Part shown: positions 12,070-23,787 of the stretch, piece by piece
Layout of the letters: each line of letters begins with the position of its first letter
How positions within the stretch are numbered: position 1 is the first letter of the stretch
Source: Chamaecrista fasciculata
Taxonomy: Eukaryota > Streptophyta > Magnoliopsida > Fabales > Fabaceae
Assembly (NCBI GenBank): GCA_003254925.1
Contig: QANZ01026512.1
Location: 8,880 to 72,879 of the forward strand
DNA length: 64,000 bases
Direction: 5' to 3'
Translations under genes and position numbers: made by a program
The notes under the pieces: model-generated
The model's database searches: none
The model's input: only the letters and a program-made list of their open reading frames with translations
What the model was told of the DNA's origin: nothing

Positions 12070-12990
12070 TGAAAGGAAATAGAATCCTGAATATTTGTAT
12101 ATATTATTGCCTTACAAAGATGATTACAGACTCTGCAATATATAGCCAGAGAGAGAGACAGCTGTACAATTGAGAAAAGAATATTCCTAACCAAGAACTA
12201 ACAGAAAATAGGACACCTCACTATGTAATCAATTCTAGAAGATTATACCCTTAGATATTTACAAGTCTGAATGATGAGTCACCAATATAATGAAAATATA
12301 ACAGATTAGGAATCCCTTACATTCCCCCGCAAACTCAAGGTACAATCTTGAACATTGAGTTTGGTTCGAAAAGCATGAAACTGAGTCTTTGGCAAGGGCT
12401 TAGTGAGTATGTCAGCAATCTGATCTTTAGCAGACACATGTGTGACAGTAAGAGTACCATTTTGAACCTTCTCTCTTACAAAGTAAAGATCAAGTTCAAG
12501 GTGCTTAGTCCTAGAATGAAGAACAGGATTATGAGAGAGAGATACAGTGCTTTGATTGTCGCAGTAGACAATAGGAGGTTCTCGTGGTAGAGGATAGTGT
12601 AATTCTGTCAACAGAGACTGGATCCAGCATAATTCAGCAACAACAAGAGCTAAGGCTCTATACTCAGCTTCTGTAGAAGACCTGGAAACTACAGGTTGTT
12701 TCTTTGATATCCAAGACACCAAATTTGGACCAAAATACACACAGAACCCTGAAGTTGATCGCCTGTCAACAGGATCCGATGCCCAATCTGCATCACACAA
12801 GGCTTTAAGACGTGGAGAGGAGCTTGGATGAAAAATCAATCCCATAGACTTAGTACTGTTGAGATACCTGAGGATACGCTTAACTGCAACCCAATGTGAA
12901 GTATGTGGGCGTTGCATAAACTGACTAACCTTATTTACTGAATAGGCTAAGTCAGGTCTTGTGATGCAGGCATACTGTAAAGCACCANTC
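12070..12990 (-). mobile_element. Ty1/copia fossil, 3' part with LTR
   Basis: On the - strand this holds the C-terminal reverse transcriptase edge and RNase H region of a Ty1/copia polyprotein (about 12306-12960; motifs SRSSTEAEYRAL and HSRTKHLELDLYFVREK). A G-rich polypurine tract and a ~250 bp LTR (12070-12321, TG...CA ends) follow. It is 5'-truncated, ending near a single N at 12987, and is an old broken relic. The LTR differs from that of the element at 53.8 kb, so it is another copia family. Confidence 0.85.
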
Positions 12991-12999
12991 CATGCAGTA

Positions 13000-14560
13000 A
13001 CACAACTTTACCATTGATTTTCATGTCTTAATCAACATGTGGTCAAATCATCAAAAAATTAGAAAATTCACCTGAAGATAAATGCTTGTATCATATTGGC
13101 TCTTCAAAGCATACTCATTATATATATTATATCTCCAAAATTAGAGAAAGACTCACCAAAACACATCTTATTAAAATACATGTCACTGAGCCAATCTGCA
13201 AAGGAGAAGAAAGGTTAAGAACAAAGGGAAAAAGAAGTGACAACATAAAATGGTGCTAAAAGTTCAGTGAACATGCTACAGAGGTTCAGCTTTCTAATTA
13301 AAAACTCAACCATGTAACAATTTTCATATGAGGAAGTTACAACAGGCTACGGGTCCATTTGAAGATGAGAACATTGCTTTTAATAGAGAAAAGTCATATG
13401 ACATATTCATTATTTGATATTTCTCACTGCTTAAACATTCTCATCAATAAAAATCCTCTGCAAAATAGTTATGTAAACCTCATACTTAAGAAGTAGAACA
13501 TGAGAGTTGCCACAAAAACCATCTTAACAGAGAGGACAAAGAAAACCACAAAGCCTCTTCTTCAACTCCAAGGACACTTTTAATTCACCCCCACATATGC
13601 AGTATAAATGCTTCAATTCTAACCTACCAACATATGCCAGAATAACAAATATAGTTGTTTGCAAGATCATCTTGATTATCATGAACTGATAAATACTGCT
13701 TCAATATCTTTGGATCCATTACACTATCATTAAGAAGGGAAGGCAGTTTGTTGGTGTTAAACATATCAACAAATCTATTAATTGGTTGTTCATCCTAAGC
13801 AGAAACACCCAAAAAACTGAATCCAAGATGGTGTATTTCTAAACTCAATGATTTTTGTACTGACTTTAATGTCAAGAATGCAGAAATTTTCTTTCCTCCC
13901 TGCACAATGCAGAAATTTCCTTCACTCAAACTAAAGTGTCCATATGCAAATAAAATTAAAAAATCACATAGCTGGTGCACCAAACGACCTCAATGTGATA
14001 CAGAGGCATTATGTCAATTGAGACCCAAGCTTCAATTATGTCATAGCTTTGGGTAGAAAGAGCAGGCGAATTGTGCAACCAATTAATGAAATTTGGTCTC
14101 TGAAAGATGATAGATATCTCAATTTAGCCTCTAAAAAATGAAATTGTACAATGTAGTCCCCAAAAAATATAATTACAATCAATTTGATCATTTTATTATG
14201 TATATGAATCAAAATTTTATGTTAAATCTAATATAATTTTAAATTTTGTTACAGCTATAATAAATGGTTGAGGTTAAAAAAATCGTATTTATTGTTAAAT
14301 TTGAATTCAAGTTTTAGCAGGTAACTACATCTTTCAATGACTAAATTTTATAATTTTTATCTTTTACAGACTATATTGAGACATTTATCATCTCTCAAGC
14401 CCCACTAATTAATTGAGTTAACTCCCTGTTTCCATCATGTAATGTATGAAATGGGATTAAAATTCTTTTAGTGCCCTAATTTCTTTAGAAGAAGCTTCTA
14501 CTTCATCTTGCTTAGGCACATGTCAAATCGCTTGTCTAGATATAATAACAGAATATCTGA
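13000..14560 (-). other. no clear gene; possible unrecognised exon pieces
   Basis: On the - strand near 13,640-13,800 there is a short open stretch (NRFVDMFNTNKLPSLLN-like) that I do not recognise and cannot place in a gene. At about 14,085-14,410 the ends mirror each other (TTTGGTCTCTGAAAGATGAT against ATCATCTCTCAAGCCC-type sequence), indicating a foldback element like that at 32,120-32,400. Confidence 0.3.
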
Positions 14561-14562
14561 AC

Positions 14563-14941
<379 letters not shown>

Positions 14942-14960
14942 TTAACTAAATTGATTAATT

Positions 14961-15151
14961 ATGCAAGTGAGAGATTGGAAATAGAAAAGAAAAACATAAT
15001 CAAACCTGTAAATGGCTTTTGACTTCATCAGTAACCTTCATAAGTTCTCTGATTTGCTTTGGGGTTGCAGCTGAAAGGTTGGTTAGACATTACTCTTGGG
15101 CAAGAGTAATGTAAGATGAGTAGCAATTTAACCCAATTTAAGAGCATTTTG
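14961..15151. repeat. duplicated 191 bp block, copy 1
   Basis: This is almost identical to 15391-15581, with about one difference in 191 bp and an offset of 430. It includes the GARP-type exon 15006-15070. Between the copies, 15170-15232 and 15250-15312 form a second, smaller tandem repeat (period about 80). Confidence 0.85.
15006..15070 (-). pseudogene. GARP/HHO-type DNA-binding exon, copy 1
   Basis: Read on the - strand after a CTTTCAG acceptor, this exon gives ATPKQIRELMKV, then DEVKSHLQ before a GT donor. This matches the recognition part of the GARP domain of HHO/NIGT1 nitrate-response repressors, where the intron also falls after KSHLQ. The usual residues between KV and DEV (DGLTN) are mostly missing, so the helix is damaged. 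It is an isolated exon, not a gene. Confidence 0.7.
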
Positions 15152-15390
15152 TACAACCCCCTTCCTCCCACCAAGTATTTAAAGCAGTTAATAGGCAGCA
15201 AAAGCATGCTATTCTATTTTCAACAAAGAATACTAAAAAAACTCTCTCACCAAGTATTTAACGCAGTTATTATCCAGCAAAAGCATGTTGTTCTATTTTC
15301 AACAAAGAATAGTCAAATAACTCTCCATCTTACTTTCTGAAATTGACAGCAGCCAATTAAGCATCTTCATGATAGAGCAAGGAAGACTAT

Positions 15391-15581
15391 ATGCAAGTGA
15401 GAGATTGGAAATAGAAAAGAAAAACATAATCAAACCTGTAAATGGCTTTTGACTTCATCAGTAACCTTCATAAGTTCTCTGATTTGCTTTGGGGTTGCAG
15501 CTGAAAGGTTGGTTAGACATTACTCTTGGGCAAGAGTAATGTAAGATGAATAGCAATTTAACCCAATTTAAGAGCATTTTG
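15391..15581. repeat. duplicated 191 bp block, copy 2
   Basis: This is the partner of 14961-15151. It carries the second GARP exon copy at 15436-15500. The near-identity points to a very recent event or an assembly duplication; no N lies between the copies. Confidence 0.85.
15436..15500 (-). pseudogene. GARP/HHO-type DNA-binding exon, copy 2
   Basis: It has the same 65 bp and the same shortened ATPKQIRELMKV...DEVKSHLQ coding sense as copy 1, with acceptor and donor retained. Joining it to the upstream exon that ends at about 15831 would put it out of its own frame (phase 2 donor), so no simple fusion protein follows. Confidence 0.7.
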
Positions 15582-15830
15582 GGGAAAAATATTCAGTTTC
15601 AGCCAAGGGAACTCAAGAAAAGTTTTGGGGGTTATGATCAATAATAACATGTTCAGAAAACAATTTCCTATTCCTGTGGTCCGTGCAGTTCAGAAATGGT
15701 TAACAAAATAAACGTAATTCCCTCCCTTTTACATGTTCTGCGTCAATTCCAATCAGCAACGAACGACTCGTTTAAAATCACAAAGAGAACTCCCGGAAAG
15801 AGGGAAATTGAAGAATAAGTACCTCTTAGT

Positions 15831-16053
15831 TGCAGAAGGGTTGGACAAATCGGCTGCATCAGGCTTCTGCTCCTTGAATTTGACAGCAGAACGAAGTGCG
15901 TACTTTTGAAGCTTGGATCTCGCTGAGTTTCCTGAATAAACGGTTTAGTTAGTTCAGAAATCAGAAACATAGAAACGCATAGAAACAGAGTATTCGCAAA
16001 TACTACGTACCAGAAGCTCCACCAGATTGCTGTTGCGCGACGGATTCCTCCAT
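15831..16053 (-). CDS. 5' end of an unrecognised gene (two exons)
   Basis: A TATA box (TTTATAAA near 16,155 read on -) precedes ATG 16053 by about 100 bp. Exon 1 (about 16011-16053) encodes MEESVAQQQSGGAS. After a GTACGT donor and an intron ending in TTATTCAG, exon 2 (about 15831-15932) continues GNSARSKLQKYALRSAVKFK, is lysine/serine-rich, and ends at a GTACTT donor. From memory it resembles the N-terminus of a plant family annotated as lisH- or titin-like, but I would not name it. No further exon of that gene follows; the next - strand exons belong to other families. It is therefore a truncated or chimeric gene with an apparently intact promoter. Confidence 0.55.
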
Positions 16054-16059
16054 TGATGA

Positions 16060-17160
16060 ATTCACTTGCAGCGGACGCAGAAATTTGAGATCAAAGAGGG
16101 TTTTCTTCAACTTATGCGTAATGTGAGTGCTGAATTCGAAATTGTTGCCTATGGGTTTATAAAGTTGTCATATTAGGATAATTGCCCTTATGAGCGGGAA
16201 AAAAAGGATGAAGGAAGCAAAACTTTTCCAATGCAGTCAGTTCCATGTGAGCTCGCCGACGTGGACACTCCTGATTTCTCTTGTTAATCTCGGAATTTGT
16301 ACTTTCACATTGGGATCAAGAATCAAGGGCTCTGATTGGTTTGCATAATTTGAGAAAAGAACAAAAATAACCGATAAGCATCCAAAAAGAAGAAGGAACG
16401 GTCCAATAAGTTGAATAATAATGATGATTAGTTGAAATTGGCAATAAAAATGGACCCACTAAAGGCTCCCCCGATTTCAAATTTCAAATTTCGAAAACTT
16501 GAGAGCCCTTAGAAGCAACGGTTGCAAATTATTTGGGCCTCGTAATCAGGCCCATATTGTCCATAAATCCAGCCCACTAATTACGAGAAATTAGCGTCAC
16601 GACTCAAGTGTGACACGGTGGCACCGCAGTTACAATTAACAAAGAGTGTGAGGACTAAATATTAATTACGGTACCCACACAGTCCTCGTGACAGTTATAT
16701 AGTTTTACTCTTACATCCTTCTTCTCTATAGTTTTTCTCTTACAATCCTCACCGTGATCCCCACCTTCCGTTTCCGTGACTCTGCCGCACAAATCAACGG
16801 CTCAGATTTCTCACGACGCTTCGTCGCGCGTGAGATGCGTGTCAAGATAGGAGGGCATAAGTGTAATTTCGGGTCGCTTCGGAATAAAGAAGCTGGAACA
16901 CTTGGTTCCGAAGCAACTACTGCACTGGGTCTCCCGACACGTCCCCTTTTAAATCCCAACCACTTTTTTCACGTGTACTCGGGTGTAGAGTAAGCTCTCA
17001 TCCTGACCGTCCGATTGAATTATTCAATCAAAGTCATTGCATCGAACGGATATTATGAGAAGTCTAGCCTATTATTCGGTGGGTAAACTACAGGGGAGTC
17101 CATTTCTTGCAAATTATCCAAGCTTTTCAGTTTCAGGCATTGTTTTTCACTCCTCCATCT
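16060..17160. promoter_or_regulatory. divergent promoter region
   Basis: This lies between the - strand gene starting at 16053 and the + strand IQD leader. It has lower AT content than its surroundings. The - side has a TATA box near 16,155; the + side has a CCCCTTTTAAAT TATA-like block at about 16,945 with a CACGTGT G-box-type motif about 15 bp later. No long ORF is convincing. Confidence 0.45.
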
Positions 17161-18493
17161 TCTTAGTGCTGCACAGAAGAGCGAGCAACAAACCAGACAA
17201 AGCACAAAATCGGTGGAGCTTTAGATCGCTTTCTTCTTCGTTTTCCTCAGTTATTTTTTTAACTCTTGCATTTCAAGCTCTCTCTCTCTCTTCCATGGTA
17301 CACTACACTTGCTTTTGTTCTCCCTCTTGTTTATTCTAGTGTTTGAATTTCTGCAAATATAATGATGCTCATAATAATGACCGCATAGTGCTCAGTTTTT
17401 AAGCTCATGGTTTGATTTTCGTTGCTAGGAATGGTAGATTTGAGGTCAACAGGTTCCACATTTGGCAGGTAATTGTCAGATCTAGCTCCACCCGAACCCT
17501 TTCGCTCTAATTTTAGGCATTGACTGATGAAGCAGTGTTTGTTAAGAGTTTTCTTTTTCTCACTTTTAGTAGATCTTGTGGCTCTTACCAGATTACTGCC
17601 TCAGTTTTAAGGGTGTGATTTTTTATGTTTCTATCTGAACTATGTTATAAGCTACTCATTACATCCAAGTGTTACCGCATTTTTGGCAAACGCTGTACAG
17701 CACTTTCGGAGTGATAACTTCTTTTGCCTTACTATTGTTCTGACTTAATTAATTAGGAGGAGATTGTGCTTGGGTCTTATTGATTATTGCCGAGCTATTG
17801 TTCAGGCTCCTGACAATACTGCTGCACAAAACTATTATTATGTTTTGAGGAGATCAAAGTTAAATTTCCTGCTTGATTTTCGTACGGTATTAATGTCGGT
17901 GGTAATATATTTGTTCCTAAAAGGTCTCGGAGATAAAGAACGACGGTGCATCTTGTCAATGACTATTGAGTAGTTTATAACTTTATATAAATATAAATAT
18001 ATAGATTTGACGGATATGCCATTTGGTGCTGTGCCATTGCATAATTGAAATGATGCAACTATTTGTATATCATGTCTTCTTACCTTTGAGATATAAATAA
18101 TTGATTGGTTGATTATTATTTCCTTCACATAGCTTTAACTCTGAACGCCTTTAGTTGTACCTACATTCTTGGCCGTTCCATACTGTCGTTGATTGTTAGT
18201 TAAAAAAACTTATTATTGTGGCAAAAATGCTTTCTTCCATTTAACCAATGGAGAAAGAGTTGCAACAACTACTATTTTCGGCATAATTAAATTATGATAT
18301 GTTGTCATCTGATATACTGTCGAATACACACTGGTATAATATATCCATAATCAAATTTTGTCTGTGATTGTTTATCTAGAATCTTGCATTATATGAACTA
18401 TCTAATTTTCAAATATAATACAATATATGTAGATCATTGAAGCGATTAGTTTCATTGTTTTACTATTTCAGATCCTGATCACGTTATTGCACA
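17160..18493 (+). promoter_or_regulatory. IQD gene 5' leader with introns
   Basis: The likely leader starts near 17,160-17,180. A plausible non-coding exon at about 17429-17468 lies between a TTGCTAG acceptor and a CAG/GTAATT donor, and the last leader exon begins at 18472 after CTATTTCAG. These splice sites are read by eye and not proven. No coding region is supported in this span. Confidence 0.4.
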
Positions 18494-19270
18494 ATGGGCA
18501 AGTCACCAGGAAAATGGATCAAAACTGTATTGTTTGGGAAGAAGTCTTCCAAGTCAACTATTTCAAAAGGAAGAGAGGTAAAAACTATTATTTTTAAGGA
18601 AACGGTGCATTTCGGCAATCTTCTTTCAAATGATGTAACATAAATAGAGTTTGTCTCCAGATTTACATTTTGCATATTAAACTAACTGAGATTATCAGAT
18701 TCATAGGCCTAGCGTTGTCATTACTGTGAGATGAAAACGTAAAGGAAGAGCACAGATTCTGTTCTCACATTGATTCCTTAGACACCTGTCTTTTATGTAA
18801 CACTGCATTATTGCTCTGTTGTTGTTTGACTTGTTTCCAATGGTTAGAGGCTTTGGTTATTACTTAGTATCACTAATGATTCTTGTATGTTTGCCTAGTT
18901 AACTATATTCACTAACCTTCAAAGTTTATGTACAAGGAAGTAGATCTAGTTTAATACAGAAGTTCCCTTTTGTAGATGGACTCCTGACTTCTTTTGAGAT
19001 GATTTCATGCAGAAACTTGTCAATCAGAAAGAATCATTGATTACTTCTAAGACAACAGACACTGGTCTGTCTTTAGATCCAACTCCCTATACTGTCCCTA
19101 GAAATGTGGAGGACTTAGAATTGGAGAACAAAGAAGAAGAAAATGTTCTGCCCGTGAATCAAGAAACGCATTTTGTTGAACAAGTTCCTCAAGATGCACT
19201 GCCTGATCCAGAGAAAATTAGGCAGGAAGAAGCTGCAACAAAGGCACAGGCTGCTTTTAGGGGTTATTTG
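18494..19270 (+). CDS. IQD31-like IQ67-domain protein, 5' part
   Basis: This is a plant calmodulin-binding scaffold protein of the IQ67-domain family, which links calmodulin to microtubules and the plasma membrane. Exon 1 (18494-18577) encodes MGKSPGKWIKTVLFGKKSSK, the typical start of the IQD29-32 clade. Exon 2 (19013-19270) is acidic and ends with EEAATKAQAAFRGYL, the first half of the first IQ motif, exactly where the family has an intron. Only 114 codons are present, while family members of this clade are several hundred residues long. The next intron runs into the N gap at 19746. The far side of the gap (20120 onward) shows no IQD coding sequence, so the gene is either truncated or the gap hides far more than 374 bases. 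Confidence 0.88.
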
Positions 19271-19745
19271 GTGAGTGTCTTACTCCTTCACCAAGTAATT
19301 TACTGATTCAATTAGAAGTGTCTTATAGGGATTATTTGTGGAACTTATCTTGTTTTAAATGAAAATTTAATTGTCATGAAATCTCACCATAAGTCTTTAG
19401 TGGATCAAAAACTCAAGAAGTTTGAGAATGTTTGGAATACATTCTTAAGTTCAAAGCAGTATTTTATTGGTATTTGACTTTATCGACTTAAATAAACAAC
19501 CCCCCGCTGAAAAAAAGAGAGAAAGGTTTACTGCCTTCATCTTCTGACTCTTCAATGTTGAAATTGTGTCTCAAATGTTCTTGTGGTGAAGATCAACTCT
19601 GATTGGCTTCCCCTGCTATGATGCTCGTTTGCATGAAAACCATATTTCATCATGAAATTGTTTCAGTCTATTAAAAAGTTGCCAAGATCAACAATTTTAA
19701 GTATATTGAAATTGTTCTTGTGTAGTTCCCATTGTATGAGTTGTT

Positions 19746-20119
19746 NNNNNNNNNNNNNNNNNNNNNNNNNNNNNNNNNNNNNNNNNNNNNNNNNNNNNNN
19801 NNNNNNNNNNNNNNNNNNNNNNNNNNNNNNNNNNNNNNNNNNNNNNNNNNNNNNNNNNNNNNNNNNNNNNNNNNNNNNNNNNNNNNNNNNNNNNNNNNNN
19901 NNNNNNNNNNNNNNNNNNNNNNNNNNNNNNNNNNNNNNNNNNNNNNNNNNNNNNNNNNNNNNNNNNNNNNNNNNNNNNNNNNNNNNNNNNNNNNNNNNNN
20001 NNNNNNNNNNNNNNNNNNNNNNNNNNNNNNNNNNNNNNNNNNNNNNNNNNNNNNNNNNNNNNNNNNNNNNNNNNNNNNNNNNNNNNNNNNNNNNNNNNNN
20101 NNNNNNNNNNNNNNNNNNN
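19746..20119. other. assembly gap (374 N)
   Basis: This is a run of Ns. ORFs that cross it consist of unknown residues and should be ignored. The IQD gene is probably interrupted here. Confidence 1.
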
Positions 20120-20349
20120 GAAGGTTCATCTTGATAATTGCTTTTGGTGGTCTAAGAGTACCTACTAGCTCTCCCACGATGGAAGCTTACAAAATAAAAT
20201 CATAGTTAAATTGTGATACTTAAATTACTCTATATTGTAAATTAAGAAAATATAGTTATATATATCCATACTAACTACTATATAACTTTTAACCTAACAC
20301 TAAACATTTTAGTCAATAACTTCTCATGTATAACTGAATGTATTATATA

Positions 20350-21341
20350 TAAATTAATATTGAGTTGATCCAAGTTACCTGTAAGTGACTTGATATCATT
20401 TAATTAAAGTCTTGAGTTTGAGACTTTATAAATACAATTATTATTGTTGAAAGACTTTTTTACTATAATCAAATGTGTACCGTGAATTAAATTTGGATTA
20501 CTCAAATTGCAAATTTGACCTTACAAATTTTGATCAATTTTCAGGATTAGTCACGTCTTTGCAAAATTTTTTACCATTTTCAAAAATATGAGCAAAAGAT
20601 AAAAAGGTCAAAGTACACTTTTAGTCTCATAACTTTTGCTCATATCTCAATTTGGTCCCATAACTATTTTTGTTGCACTTTTGGTCCCATATCTTTGAAA
20701 AACGTTACAAATTTAGTCCCGTATCACTTTTGGTGCCATATCTTTTGGTCAGGTTGCAAAATTGGTCTCATATTTTTGCAAAAAGTTTCACCGTCAGTCT
20801 CAACTTATCCAAATATATGGGACCTGTTGGGATATGGGTCCACCTTTGTGGATTGGACCTAGTCAAAGGTGATCAAATAATAATAATAATTTATTGGGCT
20901 AATTAATTAATTAATTAAGATAATGAGAAGTGGGTAGAGAGAATTGGGGCATATCTTTCAGAATATTTTTATTTAATATTTAGAAAAGATATCCTAAATG
21001 AGACCCCACTACAATAGCACAAAAACATCAGTTTTTGCTTTCCCACAATCAGAACAAACACACGCACGTCTTTTCTCTAGAGGAGAGAAACTGACAAATG
21101 TGAGTGACTTCCTGAGAGAGCAAGTTTCTAATTTTGGGAGTTTGGTGAAACTATCGGTCTCAGTCTTCTTCTCCGTCGGTGCATTTACTGTGAGCAACGT
21201 GAGAGCGTAGATCCGTGTTCGAGATCGTGACCGGGTCTTCGCGTGGGTACTTGATTCCGCTATCCAGGTACGCCCGAAATCCTACAGGACCAATTCTGCA
21301 TCTGACCCAAAGATATGAGACCAAAAGTGCAAAAAAAAAAA
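20350..21341. repeat. ~990 bp duplicated block, copy 1
   Basis: This is nearly identical to 22793-23786. It starts at TAAATTAATATTGAG and the shared part ends in a poly-A run. It contains most of the foldback element described at 20606-21467. Confidence 0.9.
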
Positions 21342-21467
21342 CTATGAGATCAAATTGAAACCTTAACAAAAGTTATGGAACCAAAAACGTACTTTAGCAA
21401 AAAAAAAATACGAGACCACATTAAAACTTGAGAAAAAAATATGGGACTATAAGTATAATTTGGCTTA
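20606..21467. repeat. long foldback element (TTTGGTCCC family)
   Basis: The left arm (about 20606-20830) has repeated TTGGTCCCATA-like blocks spaced 30-40 bp apart. The right arm (about 21290-21467) has the complementary TATGGGACCAAA-like blocks. The ~450 bp centre (20,830-21,290) differs from the arms and contains a GC-richer piece with CTATCCAG/GTACGCC, which looks like a donor site; it may be a captured gene fragment, but I cannot identify it. Outer ends: AGGTCAAAGTACAC and AAGTATAATTTGGCTT. Confidence 0.7.
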
Positions 21468-21469
21468 AG

Positions 21470-22669
21470 AAAAAATAACAAATACCATACAAGAAGAAAA
21501 AGGATTAATTAACAATGAGAGGGGGCATAGGGTAATTGGGAAAGAGGGAAAGACAAAGTCGTGGGTTAAATCAAATGGACAAACTTTCTTTCATGGTGTC
21601 GGGCATGTGTGTTGTGTAGATGGTGTCAGTGATATACTGACAAAAGAGTACATGCATTTCCATGCACTTGTCGCCAAACTTGTCCACGTGTCACACTCGC
21701 CAACAAAAAATAAAACATTTTTCATAATTTTCCAGTTAATCACCGTTCATCACTATTCACTCAAATCCAAATACTGAATTAACAAGTATAATTATTAATT
21801 CAACATACATACATGCATGAGCATGATTTATATATAATAATTCCAGTAATTAATGAAAATTTAAACAAAATGTTGAGACAGTACTTCTGAAAGTATGGAG
21901 TGAAACTGGCATGTGTCGGTAATTTTATTAGTAGTTTAATTTGTTTTATTTTTTATTTCTATTTTATGAAAACTAGTGCAGAAATAGTTATTTAGATTGA
22001 GAAAGAAAGTTGACTATTTGTTAAAATATGTATGCACGCAAGTCAATGGTTCAAAAGTCACTCAGTTACGATGTTTAATCACGATCCAATTAATTGTTGA
22101 TTTTTTTGGTCATTTTGGGAAAATTTTAGGTAAATTTTTTTTCCTTTTTTCGTCCGACGTGAAATGTTAAAGTAAAAAAAAGAAGGAAATATATGTGTGT
22201 ATAGTATACTATATACTTTATTTTTTTATGAAAATAACATACCTTACAAAATAAGCAAGAAGTTAAATATTCTAATTTTACAAAATTATTGATAAATTCA
22301 GATTTGAAGGAAAACATACAGATGTACAGTTGTTGATTTATCATGTTGAGTGCCCTTAAGGAAAATATATGTACGGATGATTTATTTTACAATATGGAAT
22401 TTGTAAGAAGTTTAAAATGGTAATAAGAAATTTAATATTATTTAAATAAAATATAGAGTTTGAAAATGCAATTATTTTTTGTTGAAAAATTCTCATATTA
22501 TAATTAAATACACGATACAAGTCGAATTCAAATAAATATATATCATCATAAATTACATATAATTATCTATATATATATATATATACATTCACCACAATCA
22601 CTATGGCAATGGAAGAAAAACAGTCAATTGATGATGATGGAGCAGGTGATAAAAAGGTAAAGGAAAAAA
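21470..22669. other. AT-rich intergenic DNA
   Basis: No gene, RNA or defined repeat is seen. A CCACGTGTCA motif at about 21,684 is isolated. A TA microsatellite lies near 22,570-22,585. A single N at 22,670 ends the stretch. Confidence 0.3.
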
Positions 22670-22670
22670 N

Positions 22671-22792
22671 TTAGAGGGACCAACTTTTTCAAGTTTTGCA
22701 TAACTGGGGGACCAATATGGAACAAAAAATAACTGGGGGACCTATTTGGAAGAAGGAGCATAACTGGGGGACCAAAATAGGACTTTGGCCTA
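22671..22792. repeat. half foldback arm at an N join
   Basis: Three GGGGGACCAA/GGGGACC-type blocks end in AGGACTTTGGCC. This is the right arm of a foldback element whose left arm is missing; it starts at the N at 22670, so the rest was probably lost in assembly. Confidence 0.5.
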
Positions 22793-23786
22793 TAAATTAA
22801 TATTGAGTTGATCCAAGTTACCGGTAAGTGACTTAATATCATTTAATTAAAGTTTTGAGTTCGAGACTTTATAAATACAATTATTATTGTTGAAAGACTT
22901 TTTTACTATAATCAAATGTGTAAGGTGAATTAAATTTGGATTACTCAAATTGCAGATTTGACCTTACAAATTTTGATCAATTTTCAGGATTAGTCACGTC
23001 TTTGCAAAATTTTTCACCATTTTCAAAAATATGAGCAAAAGATAAAAAGGTTAAAGTACACTTTTAGTCTCATAACTTTTGCTCATATCTCAATTTGGTC
23101 CCATAACTGTTTTTGTTGCACTTTTGGTCTCATATCTTTGAAAAAAGTTACAAATTTAGTCCCGTATCACTTTTGGTGCCATATCTTTTGGTCAAGTTAC
23201 AAAATTGGTCCCATATTTTTGCAAAAAGTTTCACCGTCAGTCTCAACTTATCCAAATATATGGGACCTGTTGGGATATGGGCGTCCACCTTTGTGGATTG
23301 GACCCAGTCAAAGGTGATCAAATAATAATAATAATTTATTGGGCTAATTAATTAATTAATTAAGAAAATGAGAAGTGGGTAGAGAGAATTGGGGCATATC
23401 TTTTGGAATATTTTTATTTAATATTTAGAAAAGATATCCTAAAAGAGACCCCACTACAATAGCACAAAAACATCAGTTTTTGCTTTCCCACAATCAGAAC
23501 AAACACACGCACGTCTTTTCTCTAGAGGAGAGAAACTGACAAATGTGAGTGACTTCCTGAGAGAGCAAGTTTCTAATTTTGGGAGTTTGGTGAAACTATC
23601 GGTCTCAGTCTTCTTCTCCGTCGGTGCATTTACTGTGAGCAACGTGAGAGCGTAGATCCGTGTTCGAGATCGTGACCGGGTCTTCGCGTGGGTACTTGAT
23701 TCCGCTATCCAGGTACGCCCGAAATCCTACAGGACCAATTCTGCATCTGACCCAAAGATATGAGACCAAAAGTGCAAAAAAAAAAA
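22793..23786. repeat. ~990 bp duplicated block, copy 2
   Basis: This is the second copy of 20350-21341. It stops in the same poly-A run, immediately before an N at 23787, where unrelated DNA begins. The end at an N makes an assembly cause possible, although the left boundary lies in ordinary sequence. Confidence 0.9.
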
Positions 23787-23787
23787 N

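Noticed and set aside
19652-20205. Long ORFs across the 19.7-20.1 kb N run
   Set aside because: They consist of unknown residues from Ns and carry no evidence.
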